Assembly: GCF_004379255.2 (NCBI RefSeq) | Contig: NC_056037.1 | Coordinates: 35,871,012-35,935,011 of the forward strand | Direction: 5' to 3' | DNA from: Salvia splendens | Lineage: Eukaryota > Streptophyta > Magnoliopsida > Lamiales > Lamiaceae | DNA length: 64,000 nucleotides | Shown: positions 33,474-45,500 of the stretch, piece by piece | Layout of the letters: each line of letters opens with the position of its first letter | How positions within the stretch are numbered: position 1 is the stretch's first letter | Translations under genes and position numbers: made by a program | Notes under the pieces: generated by a model | The model's input: the letters and a program-made list of their open reading frames with translations, nothing else | Databases searched by the model: none | Told to the model about the DNA's origin: nothing

Positions 33474-34795
33474 TTAGCCAGTCTTGGCTCGAGCCAGGAT
33501 TACCATGGCTAGCACCAGGATCGATAGCAACAAGGAGCTCTTCACTTTCTCATCCAACCCATCATCTCCTTTCTTGTCCCCCTGAAAAACATTACCCACA
33601 ATCTTTGTGATGAGGTCCATCACTTGCATGATTTTGGCCTTGGCAAACTTGACAACCCAACTGATCATGTTTCCGTCTTCGTCTCCACTCGGGACGTCTG
33701 AGCTCTCCGAGACCAAGCTACCAACTAAAACCAAACGATAACGATAACATGCTACTCACCAACACAAAGCAAAAAAGACACATGACATCCTCTTTAAGTA
33801 GCAAGAGTAGACAAACCTCGATGCATTGATCCTCGAAGCTCCTTCACCACCTCGTTGTTCATGACTGCGTCCCAGATGGCCTTATCAGATGATAGGGAAA
33901 CAACCATCCTCTGCACACAAGGCTCAGTCTCCAATAAATGGAGGGCAACGTTGACCACATCGTTGCTCGGACGACGCTGCATCTCTTTGGAAGAGTAGAG
34001 GTTGTGTGAGGGCTCAAACCACTCAATTTCATCACATTCTTGTGTTGGCGAGCTGGAACCAAGGGCCCTGGGATATAGGGAGTAATAAACCTCAATCAAA
34101 ATTGTATACCAAAAAGTTAACTATCATAAGAAATACAATCAATAGACAAAATGCGAATGTCGAATAGTATCATAGTATATCGTTTGAATATGAACATAAA
34201 GTAATTCAAGTATCAAATGGCAAACGATGACTCATGACAAATCCCTATATATCCCAATAAGTAAGAATGTTATGATTAATGAAGTTCACAAAATGGAATG
34301 AGTAATCAATCAATGCATGAATGCCAACATCAAAGATCATACTATCTCTAGTTTCCACTATTTTTTCCTATCACTCTCCTATTTTAACCAATTTTGCCAT
34401 TAAAAATGGTGATTTATGTGGATTTAAAAAAGAGAAAAAGAAAGAACTGACAGTTGAAGTGCAGAAACAGCATGATGAACTTCATGAGCAGATGGAACAG
34501 ATTGAAAGACATAATCGTCGTAGACAGTCTCATCTTCCGTCCTAGTAACATACTCCCACTCCGATGCATCGGAGGAAGAAGAAGAAGAAGAGATCCACGC
34601 CGGCGCAGAAACAGCTTGCGGTGGCGGAAGATTGAGCGTTGATGGAGATGAAAGAGTTAGAGCGGTGTTGGGAGAAGTGGGCGGGCGATTCTTGGTAAAG
34701 TTGTTGGCTGTCTTTGCACCGCCAGCCTTGATGGCCCTGTGGAGGGTGGCGCCGCCCATAGGTCTGCCACCACCGCTGCCGCCTAACCTACGCAT
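33474..34795 (-). CDS. Conserved plant protein of unknown function, C-terminal membrane anchor
   Basis: Three exons on the minus strand: about 34448-34795, 33817-34090 and 33474-33724, together 873 nt or 290 residues with matching phases. The ATG at 34795 (MRRLGGSGGGRPMGGATLHRA) is preferred over an upstream in-frame start because the preceding residues look non-conserved. The exon 1 donor is the least certain: GTTCTT keeps frame, the nearby GTCAGT does not. The N-terminal half is Ser/Pro/Asn-rich; exon 2 has WFEPSHNLY and EPCVQRMVVSLSSDKAIWDAV, which I recognise as a widespread uncharacterised plant family. The C-terminus has a hydrophobic stretch (SSLLLSILVLAMVILARAK), suggesting a tail anchor. 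Role unknown. Confidence 0.75.
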
Positions 34796-34869
34796 GCTTA
34801 TCTCTATGTGTGTGAGAGATATAGTAAATCGTTTGGGATGTGGTGAAGATCCACACAATGTTCAGCTTA

Positions 34870-35543
34870 GATTTTTAAGGGACTTTTACTAAATTTATAA
34901 GTAAATAATTCACTTTCACTCATATTTTATCCAAATCTATTACGACTCTTTTACTTCTACAATCAAATTTTGGGCATTGATGACTAAATTTAGTTTGTGT
35001 ATTTATAATGTTCACTTTTTTTATTTAAAAATAAATATTTTTTTAATTAAAATATTCAATTACAATTTACTCTTTATTTATTTAATCTAACAACTCGGGA
35101 CAAAAATAGTATAATACATGTTCCTTGTTAATTGTACAAATATTGTGGGGTTTAAAAAATGTAAAGAAAAGTTGATTGAAAAAGTTGGTGGAATGTGGTA
35201 TCTTTTTTTATATTAATTTTGTTATAAAATGTGAGTAGAGTGAGTTAGTGGAATATGTGACGTGCTTATCATTTATAGTAACAATAAAGTATGACAATTA
35301 TTATGAGATAGATCCTAAAGAAACAAGCTAAGTAATTTGAGACTAAGATAATAACTAGGAGTAATATACTACTCCTCTGTTAGTTAAGTCAATTTTTAAA
35401 TACTTAATTTTTTCTCGTGCTTCATTCACTCATTACTAAATACTCCATTTTTTATTCTTCTTGCCGAAAAGGATTCAACCAATGAGGAATAGCGGAATAT
35501 AAATTTTTGGAACCCTCCCTTATTATTTAAGCTGACCTTTTGG
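34870..35543. other. AT-rich spacer, nothing recognised
   Basis: No coding likeness and no clear repeat pair; the promoter of the gene ending at 34795 would lie here. Confidence 0.5.
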
Positions 35544-35546
35544 TTA

Positions 35547-37414
35547 GAGCATCCACGATGGTTTTGAACAAGCAATAGCTCAGCCATAGCCTAGCCACAA
35601 ACTTCTCCTGTCACATCATCAGGACAGGCAACTGTACAAGCAATAGCCTAGTCATAGTCTAGCCACAATAAACAAAATAATAAAAATAACAATCACACAA
35701 AATACGGACTTCAACTTACGACATAGATACGGGAAAATGCAATAATTTTATTTAAATAAAAAAAGGTACATTAAAAAATTACATGATTTTAAAAAAAACT
35801 AACTTCGTGTAGTCCTCCGCGCCTACAACTCTTCAATTAAATCTTTTTGGAGTCGAATATGAGCTTCTATTTGGCGCATGTCGGCATGTGCTTGGAGGCG
35901 GCCGACTTCATCGTGAGGTACCCCACTTCGTACGTTCGGGGCGGCCACGTCGTGGCTTGGACCGGCTTCATTATCGTCGTTGGCCCAACTAATCAGTTGT
36001 ACACCTTCATATTCGACAATCATGTTGTGCATGATAATACAGGCGTACATTATATCAGCAATGCAGTCGAGACTGGAGCCCACCAAATGCGCGCTCCACG
36101 TCCTTGCGCGCCGACTCTTGCCGTTCCGCAAAGTAGGCCTTCCTCTCATCTAATGCGCACCTGATCGTCTTCACAAAGACGGGCCACCTAGGGTATATCC
36201 CATCCGCCAAGTAGTAGCTCATATCATGCTGGTTCCCGTTGCCGATAAAACTGATGGCCGAACCGACGCCCTGACACTGCTCGTTGAAAAGGGGCGACGA
36301 GTTGAGGACGTTGAGGTCGTTGTTCGACCCGGCTACCCCAAAATATGCATGCCAAATCCACAGCCGGTAATCAGCTACGGCCTCGAGGATCATCGTGAGA
36401 TTCTTTCCCTTGTAGCCGGTCGTGTAGAACCCCTTTCAGGCAGCGGGACAGTTCTTCCACTCCCAATGCATACAATCTATGCTGCCTAACATACCCGGGA
36501 ACCCATGCTTCTCCCCGTGCATTTGCATAAGCTCCTGGCAGTCTTCGGGGGTAGGGCTTCGAAGGTACTTATCACCGAATATTTCAACCACGCCCTGACA
36601 GAAATACTTCATACATTCAAGGGCAGTCGTCTCATCGATGTGGAGGTACTCGTCCCATATGTCTGCCGCGCCTGCGTAGGCCAACTGCCTGATTGTCGCA
36701 GTGCACTTTTGAATAGGTGTGTGGCCGGGTTTGCCAGCCGCATCGTGTCTGAAGCGGAAATACAGATATCGACGCTCCAAAGCGTTAACAATACGCATAA
36801 ACAGGGCCATGCTCATCCTAAAACGCCGCCTTAAAAGGTTGGCGTTAAACCGCGGCTCCGGTGCGAAGTAGTCTTCATGTAGCCGCTGATGTGCAGCTAC
36901 GTGATCCCGCTCAATCACTGCTCGGCGGTGGACAACGGGTCGAGGTCGAGGTACCGCCGGCTGCAAGGCCCTCTGTAACAGCCGGTCTATCTCACAGGAC
37001 GTATACGCTTCCAACGCTTCGTTCATTCGCCGGTCGTACTCCTCAGCATCCCCACCACTACTACCACCCGCGCTACTCATTTCGCGTTGTTACTCTTGTA
37101 CAGAAATTAAGATAGAGAGAATACTCGTTAAAACAAGTGGTGCAAATGAAAATAACGTGCAAATCGCGTATATATAGTGTTTCGAAAATTAAATAAAAAT
37201 AAAAAATAAAATCCGCTTGCCGATCGCTCACCGATCGGGAGCCTGCAATGGCGGTCAGCCGATCGGCGAGTGCATCAGCCAGCGGTCGGGAATCGGCGTG
37301 CGCTCGCCGTTTTTTTCGCCGATTTGGCGCTCGCCGGCTGCAATGGTTCGGCGAGCGAACCGGCGAGGGCCAGGGATCGGCTAGCCGGTGGGCTCGCTGC
37401 CATTGTGGATGCTC
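35547..37414 (-). mobile_element. PIF/Harbinger element with transposase gene, TSD TTA
   Basis: 1868 bp with inverted ends GAGCATCCAC(G/A)ATGG and TTA on both sides (35544-35546, 37415-37417). It contains a Harbinger transposase gene on the minus strand but no ORF1, so it would have relied on another copy for that. A GC-rich tract of GCTCGCCGATC-type units lies before the right end. A GAAA microsatellite follows at about 37424-37453. Confidence 0.9.
35823..37080 (-). pseudogene. Harbinger transposase (DDE_Tnp_4 type), inactivated
   Basis: Begins at ATG 37080 (MSSAGGSSGGDAEEYD). The helix-turn-helix-like N-terminal part includes RRFRMSMALFMRIVNAL and FRFRHDAAGKPGHTPIQK. The first catalytic Asp lies in MLGSIDCMHWEW. 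A TGA replaces the expected Trp directly after NCPAA (36436-36438). The frame then continues with FGVAGSNNDLNVLNSS (second Asp) and DVERAFGGLQSR (Glu). Right after this a small frame-changing deletion has removed about fifteen residues, and the end follows in another frame (DCIADIMYACIIMHNMI, to 35823). All three acidic residues are thus visible, but two lesions break the gene. Confidence 0.88.
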
Positions 37415-37453
37415 TTATAGAACAAGAAAGAAAGAAAGAAAGAAAGAAAGAGA

Positions 37454-38204
37454 GAAGCGCCAACGATCAAAGAGAAGAGAGACAGTGAGATATTCATTCC
37501 TATACCTAAAATTCTGCATCCAATGTAATCAAGTAGCTTACATTTTGTAGATTGAATATGAATGTTGTTCATTCAACATTATGTGTGAATTGAATTGATG
37601 GTGGTGTGATTATTGTTCTAGGTCAGAGATTGAAATTCAAGCTCATCTGCTCGAACCGAGAATTCGAGTTTAGGCATGGATTGAGGCATGCTCATTCACA
37701 GGTGCTTAATTTGCTCTCTCCTCATTAACCACTACATTTTGCATCATTTAATTGAACACCTTCAAAATTTAGACATCTAGGTCACCAGATTCGTTTTTAT
37801 GCAATTCTAGCTCTTTCAATATGATATTATCAAGTATGAACCACCTCAAATTGAATCAATTACTAAACGAAAATGGCAATAGAGGAAAGTAAACAAAAGG
37901 ACTTGATTGTGTAAGTTCAGAATTGCATTTCTTATTTCTTTTTGAGATGATCAACAATTTACAAAATAATAAGCTATATATATAGTATCTATTGTAACTG
38001 ACAGAACATGCAATCTGAAACTAACTAGATCATGGTCCATCATCCCTTCTTCCAACCACCATTTCACCCACGTTGTTAGTGGCCCAACAGAGCATCTTTC
38101 CAATTCATGAGTTGAGGTGGAACTGCTTTGGATTCCTTATCTTCACGATCAATATCCACACGTGCTGCATTACATGAGCTCTTTCTACTTTTGTTCTAGT
38201 CTAG
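37454..38204. other. Intergenic stretch, nothing recognised
   Basis: No supported open frame or repeat pair. Confidence 0.5.
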
Positions 38205-38504
38205 TAATGGAATTCCATTTTAATGAAGAGGTTTAGATGTATTCCGACTCAGGGAGTGACGCACAACAATTATGCGTCGTTATTAATGAACGACGCACAA
38301 CCCTTATGCGTCTTTGGTTAATGACGCACAAGGGTTATGCGTCGTTCAAAGACGCATAAGAATTATGCGTCTTACCCTAATGAGTCATTAACCAAAGACG
38401 CATAAGGGTTGTGCGTCGTTCATTAATAACGACGCATAACTGTTGTGCGTCACTCCCTGAGTCGGAATACAACTAAACTTCTTCATTAAAATGGAATTCC
38501 ATTA
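38205..38504. mobile_element. 300-bp foldback element (near-perfect hairpin)
   Basis: The first ~145 bp are almost the exact inverted complement of the last ~145 bp: it starts TAATGGAATTCCATTTTAAT and ends ATTAAAATGGAATTCCATTA. Within each arm, short inverted units of GACGCA and TGCGTC alternate (for example GACGCACAACCCTTATGCGTC-like blocks), so smaller hairpins sit inside the large one. TA at both borders would suit a Stowaway or related family, but the superfamily is uncertain. No coding capacity. Confidence 0.85.
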
Positions 38505-39570
38505 ACATGCATTACCCAAAAAAGAATTGTTCCTGCATTACATCCATGTTTTTCGCTCGAGCTCGTTTCTTCATTCACCAAGTCGTGACTAGTTTCAACA
38601 ATTTACTACTTTTAGGATCTCCCAACTTTCTAATAGTATACTATTTTTATGAATCCAAGCTAATGCTAATAATCCTTGCTGGTCTTATTTGCTTTATGGT
38701 ATGATACCTTCTCCTGTGGCAGATTTTGGGGACTATAAGAGAATAACAATTAAATCTCATCTACTTAATTGTAAGGCTTGAATTCATGGAACTTAATTCT
38801 TTCAAAAGAAAATAGTAGTACTCTGTTTTTGTTCATGGAATTTAGCTTTACTTCTGAAAAAAAGATGATGGAACTTTAATCTTAGTACACAGGTGGATGG
38901 TGGTGGGAGGATCATGCAAAGACAGCAATGATGTGAGAAGTGGAGGAGGAAATAGTGGAGTGGTTTGTTGACTTCTTTCAAGAACTAAACACAAGAGCTC
39001 TATTTTTGTAACATGAAACAAAAGTTAGCATAATACTTAATTTTTTTAAAAATTACACAGTATCTAATAATTATGTTACATTTTTGTATGTTAAATGTTA
39101 ATAACAATTTAATTATATAGATACATGGGCATAACAATATTTAAAGTGTGATAAAAGACAACAAATCATAATCCAATTTAGAGTAATATAAGCAAAATGT
39201 TAAAGTCAATTATGCATTTATATTTCAAACCATTAGTATAATATTTAAATTATAGCAAAGACAAATATTGATTATAACATTTGAATAATACATAGTACAA
39301 TCCAATAGCAAAACTCCTTCAATCTGAAATCATTAATATACTAGAGTTTTTAATGTTAAAAATAGCTCTCTCTTAAGCCCCGAGCCTCCGATTAGTAATT
39401 TTAGAATCGGCATGAATAAGACGGTTTTTGGAAGTTGGTAGGGAAGTGAAGCAATGCAAAACTACAAAAATGGGACATCTTGACAATCACCAACTCAAGT
39501 ATCTATAAACATAGACACATGCTGCTGAACTATTCTCATCATACTATATTGTTTGATGGAGTATATTTTA
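38505..39570. other. AT-rich spacer downstream of UTP10
   Basis: No supported gene or repeat. The part next to 39571 would be the 3' untranslated region of the UTP10-like gene. Confidence 0.5.
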
Positions 39571-42500
39571 TCACAGATACTCTCGAAGGCTTTCCCCACT
39601 CATGGATTCCATTTCCTTCAGAATTTCTTGTGCAAGGGATTTGACAGGTAGCACTGAATCTTCAAGCAACTCACCAAAGAAGGGAATAGTTTCTGGCAAA
39701 AATACGAGAAACTCCTCTTTCAACTTCTCCACAAAGTGCTTAATTATTCTCAGGCCCAACATACGGGCACGTATCTTTTCACTGCGAGTCTGCATCAACA
39801 CCTGCAATCAAACGGAAAAGGAAACGGAGGGAAAAGAAAAAATTACTATTTGGAATATCCCAATATTTATATCCCCTAAATCCCTAATAGGATTGATTTA
39901 AAGCACATGAGAAAGTGAGCACATATGCATCTAAAATAAAGTATCAACAGCACTTAAAACAGCAAGATATTGGTACTATGTGGTGCCTAAGATCACCACG
40001 TTAGATGTAACACGAAGCATATTTTAGCAGTCAGAAAAATTGAAAAACCACTAAGTTAATGTGCGACTCAGCTCACTAATATCGACACACAGCATGCTGG
40101 CAAAGTTAAATAACTGAAGCTTGTCATTTATGAAAACCAAATCTACTAACAAACAACAACTTAACCCTAGACAAATTGGTGTGCTCTACTTCCTTCAATA
40201 ATCGCAAAATGGAAACAGCAAAACAAGACTGAAGTGAGAAAGACGTTTATTAGATGGGCATATTTTTTTTACCTCATGATTCAGAGGCTTCCACAGGAGG
40301 TCTGAACCAGCAGTAACAGCCATCTGACCAATACAGGCAATCAACGAATTATCCACTTCTTCTATGGATGGCACATCAGGATGACTGTCAATGTCAACAG
40401 GGGGTTCTACTACAAGCTGTGACACTAACGGTTTCAAAAGAACCTGGAAAATGACGGAAATCGACAAACGAATCAAGAATGAGATGTAGGAAATCAACAA
40501 AAAGAATCAAGAATTTATCATCAATGTAATGCCAGAGTAGCTGAACTTCAATAATGCAAGTGTTGTGTCAAACAGAACCATTAAGCAACAATAATGCAAA
40601 AAGTAGGAAATTTCTCTTGCCTGAAAATTAGAAGAACCAAGAAACTTTGAGTTTCCTGTATCATAGAGGAAACACTTATGGAGTGATGACAAGATCAAAG
40701 CCCGGAGATGCCACATTGGAGAAGACAATTCACCGTCTTTGACCTTTGTCTTATTATTGAGCTTAGCCTTCTTTTTCTTCTGTGACAGTCCCGTGTTCAT
40801 AACTTCAGCATCAAGAAGAAATCGAACACAACCATCCAGAAAATACTTGAAGTATGGAACAAACAGTGACCTGATGTAGAAATAAAACATAATTAATGTC
40901 ATGATTGAATAAAAAACAAAGCTATACAGAGAAGAAGAAAAAAAAAGTAAGGGGCTGTGATTAAATAACAAGAATTTTTCCGACGACTCACCGATGACTT
41001 TCAGCAAGTTTGTTCACCAAACTATAGAAAGAGATAGCACGGCCATTAGCACTTTCAGGATGCTCTTCATCACCTTCCAAATTTATACCAGACCATTCAA
41101 TAGTCTTGACAAAAAGTGGCCTGAACATAGTCTCTGTGAGTTTCATAGTCAGGGTAACAATAGCATTGAGGACATATTCCTCAACAGAACTAATATTCTG
41201 AACTGTAGCAGGGTTCTGGTGCCGTATATCAAGAGCTAGCAGACACAAGTCAAATACTTTTGCATGGTAAGCACCAACTGATGATCTATTCATTGAACCA
41301 ACCAAATTTCCAAGCATTTCAAAAACAATCAACAAACTCGAATCCCCAGACTTAAAAGCATCATTGTATATTGATAACACATGTGGGAGCAGAAGTCGAA
41401 CCTAAGGAATAAAATTAAATCCATCAGTAAACATTACAATATAGAATAGCACAAGAAAGAAGCAAAAAACTACAAAAACTCACAGGGATCTTATCAGTGA
41501 TGAGCTTGCGCACAAAATCAGCTTTCAACTTCAGCTTTTGATCAGCAGGAGAAAAGGACAGAGGATGCAATACAACTAGTTTTAATATGTCCCCCAGATA
41601 AGGATTTAGAAACCCTGCAAGCTTGGTGATGACTGTCTCCAAGGTTAGTAGAATTGACATGAAAAGGAAGTGCTCTGATGAAGACCATATAGCACTGTCG
41701 TGTGTTCTCTGAATTTCTGCAACCGCTGAAGAAACATCAGGAGATCTCCCAAGTACGGAATCCATAATACTAGGAAGTTCAGGAAGCGCTCTTGGCCCAA
41801 GCGCATTAACTAAAGCACCAGTGGCACGAAGGCAATGACTAGAGAAAATTGCATTGTCTGAACATATCCCCCTACATACAGGTCCAAAGCACATGCTAAG
41901 GACTTTATCTTGAGAAGGGAACCTGTTGGCTAATGCCTCCAATGCAGATACTGCTGCCAGTTTCAGGGAAGTACTAGAGCTATCATCAGGGGCATCAAGT
42001 ACTGTCAATATTTCCAAACACAACTTCTCAAATGATTCTTCAGATGTCTTGTTCAGATTTAGCCATAAGCTTCTTAAGTTTGATACTAAATTCTTCTTAT
42101 CAATCTTTGTGTTTGTACCCAAGTCCTTCATGGTCTCACTCAAAAGCCCAAGAGCCTGTCCAATAGGAAGGTTAAGAATGAGATAATCTAGCCAAGGTTT
42201 AAACAGATCAAACAAAGAAAATAGGGGGAAAATAGGTGATTATGCAACGCATATCTTAGGGTCACTACAACCAATTAATCCAATTTGCTAGCAAGAAACT
42301 TTGAAAAAAAGTAGATCTCATGAGTTTGAGTAGGTGTGCAATATAATAGTGTAGGTTAGCTTGTTTGCAACAACTCCAGTGGTTACATAAAATGTAAGTT
42401 CAGTTACCTTCTTCCTGACATTTTTATCAACGTGACTGATCAAAGTAATAGTGACTTTGAAGAAGGTGGATGGCAAAAGACCCCTTATAAGAGTTTTCAA

Positions 42501-45500
42501 GACACCACGAATGAACTCCTTTAGCTCACTCTTGATGAAAGCTGGAACACCAACATGCTTCTTTTTAGAGTCAACCAGGTGAAGATGATACACAACTTGC
42601 TCCATAAGGTCACCAGTCATTGCCTGCAGAGATTGATTCCAGTTGGAATAAAATTACAAAAGGCTGTCTCTATACGGAAAAACTATTTTTCTTATCCAGA
42701 AAAATAGCAGCAGCATTATTGATTTCAATAAAAACAATTTTGGTTACAGAGTCCTCTAAACAACAGAATTCCTAGTTCGGACCGTAAATGTGCACCAACA
42801 GTAAAAAAAAGACGCAATTATTAGTTCTCACCTGAACCTCATTTGAAGTTTCTTCCAACTCAAGCTTGTAGTAATTTTCAGGATCTCGCAACTTGTTAGC
42901 AATAAAGTGCATCGCCACCAGCAAATGCATAGATGTGTCTTCATTTAAGGAATTATTTCCAATTTTCTTAAGTGCTAAGACGAGAGAAGGAAGCCAAGCT
43001 GTGCAAGAATACTGCTCAAAGAGTGTAACAGCAAATTCGTACTCCCACAGCTTATTGATTGCAAAAGTCAAGTGTTCTAAAGATCGCCCTTGAACATGGA
43101 AATTAAGATCGTTATTTCTAGAGATCAGTGATTGGAAGAGGAGAACGAGCAGTGAACCCAGATTTTCAGCCTCTCCGAGAGTTCTGCAAGAGAGGAACAG
43201 TCAGCAAAAACAAAAATTTAGAAACCATAATGACAAGAATGTAAATTCCACCTCAATATATGTGCAATGATGGGAAGTCTCCTATGTTCAGCAACTAGCG
43301 GCAAAACATCCACAAAAACCTAGCATAAATAGATAATAGCTGCTCAGAAAAATTCAACCAGCTCTTCAAAAGAAATTACACAAAAGCTTGGTAAAGTACC
43401 TGAAGCAACTGGTCTGTGTTGTTAGTCTTGGAAAACCAGCAAGGTAAAATGGCTGATATAAGCCCTTCAAACACACGTTGAGAATATTTGTCCCACTGAA
43501 GATCAACCAAATTGCATATTCTTTGTCAATTTCAGGTTATGTAAGAGATGAATCACAATACAGTTATACTCTACTAAATGTGAATCACGTGCAATGTGTA
43601 AGACATTAGACAAAATCTAAAGCAATTTAAGTATACACAGCTGAAATACAGGTCCATATCAACAAGCAAGCAACCTGTGTTATGGTAGAATCACCAACAG
43701 CAGCAAGAATATCTAGGATTTGATCCAAGACTTTGTCAGGTATAATCTTTACAAGGGTGGTAATCAACGAGAATGCATGATTCCGAGTAACAGCGTCACT
43801 TGATGACCGAGCACAACTTACTAAAAGTTGAAGGTCAAAAATATGAGTGATATCCTGAAAATAAAAACTTATGTTAGTTGTGCCAAGTTGGAGCCAGATA
43901 TATAACTGGTGTGGTACAGGAATGACCTTTTGCTGAATTTCATTTCCCATTGAAGCACAGATATCTTCCAAAGTGAGTAGCAAAGTCTGCTGAATGAAGG
44001 CTTTTGTCTCAAAAGCAACACCAGATGGTGAAGCTATAAGACCTTTATTCTGCTCGGTGACTTCAGAAATCCACCCATCATTCACAAATATCAAGTGGAG
44101 GAGCTTAAATAGGGGACCAACAAGTGAAGCTCTATAAAAATGTGATAGATAAGGCACATCAGTTCTATACAATCAAAGCAGAAAGCATGTAAGTAATAAC
44201 TGCAATGCAAAAGCATGTCAGGCATACCTCTTAACTATGTTTTTCTTTATCAAAATTACTTCAAGAAGAGCACTCAAGAGAGATTGGGTTTTTTCTCTGT
44301 CAGATATTACAGAATAAGAGCCAGGATCATGATATTTGGAAGATTTCTTTTGCTTCTTCCCATGTTGTGGAGTAGCTGGAAAATTTTTCTGTCCCATAAT
44401 CAAATCAAGAGTCCATGCAACAACTGAAGAATTTATCTGCAAGTTTCCAGGAGAAGTCAAGAACTACTGATTGATGATGAAAAATATGAAATACTACTAT
44501 AATACTTATTGTAGAACCTCCAGTAATCATCAGCTTCTGGATCATACACATATTGTCATTAGAAATCAAGAATATAAATTATTGATTATATAATGAAAGC
44601 AGAATGGCTCTAGGATGTAAAAAATGTCATAAAGCTCAATATTAGTTTTTTATCTGGCAGGTTTAGTGTTATTTATACTCATCCAACAAGACATAACAAA
44701 CCAGAATGAGGCACCAGCCTACTAGTAAAGTAGTAAAAATAAAAAATAAGTGAAGAGATACAAGCTGAGATGACCTACATTAATTTTCAACAATGCATCT
44801 CTTGTAGAATTCTGTATAACGGCATTTGCACTCCTAAACAAAACCAATAGGTTTCGGAAGATAAGCTCCTGCAAAAGAAATAGGAAAAACGAATTTGTTA
44901 TACACCAAGACAATCATAAAGAATCTCTCTCGTCCTCAAGTTACATCAGATAATCACATAGTAAAGTTGCATAATTATCATTTAGCATCGCAGGCATCAT
45001 GGAAAGAGAATTCCGATAGATAATTCCACATCACAAGGCAAGTTGCAATAACTCAACTACAAGTATCAAGGTCATATAGTGTTACAGAAATCCTTTGAGG
45101 CATCTCTAAGTTGACAGGAAATGTTTGAGTAAATTAGAACTACTACAGTGAAGACCAACTCAAAAATAACTTTAAAGTTATCCAACTTGTTTAGAAACGT
45201 CTGAAGGAAAGCCAAACGGCTTCCTTATGCAAAAGATTTAATAAGGATTAAAGAGCATCCCTGAATTTGTTTGGATTGGGTGTGCGTTTGTGGGTGGAAG
45301 GAGGCCAACCTGAGTTTCAGTCTTCAAATCTCCATAAAGAGAACTACTAAGATTTCTCAAAATTGTCATGCATGGCTCTATTACTGCCAAGTCTTCGGAA
45401 TCATTAACCTGAGAATGCAAGAACTAATAAGGTCCCATATACTCCGGAAAAACAGAAAACACATTCTTCGAAAAGAGGCTTACCCATAAAGCCTTCAATA

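Noticed and set aside
37424..37453. GAAA repeat as a CRISPR-like or regulatory array
   Set aside because: It is a plain tetranucleotide microsatellite; this is a plant genome and no spacer pattern exists.
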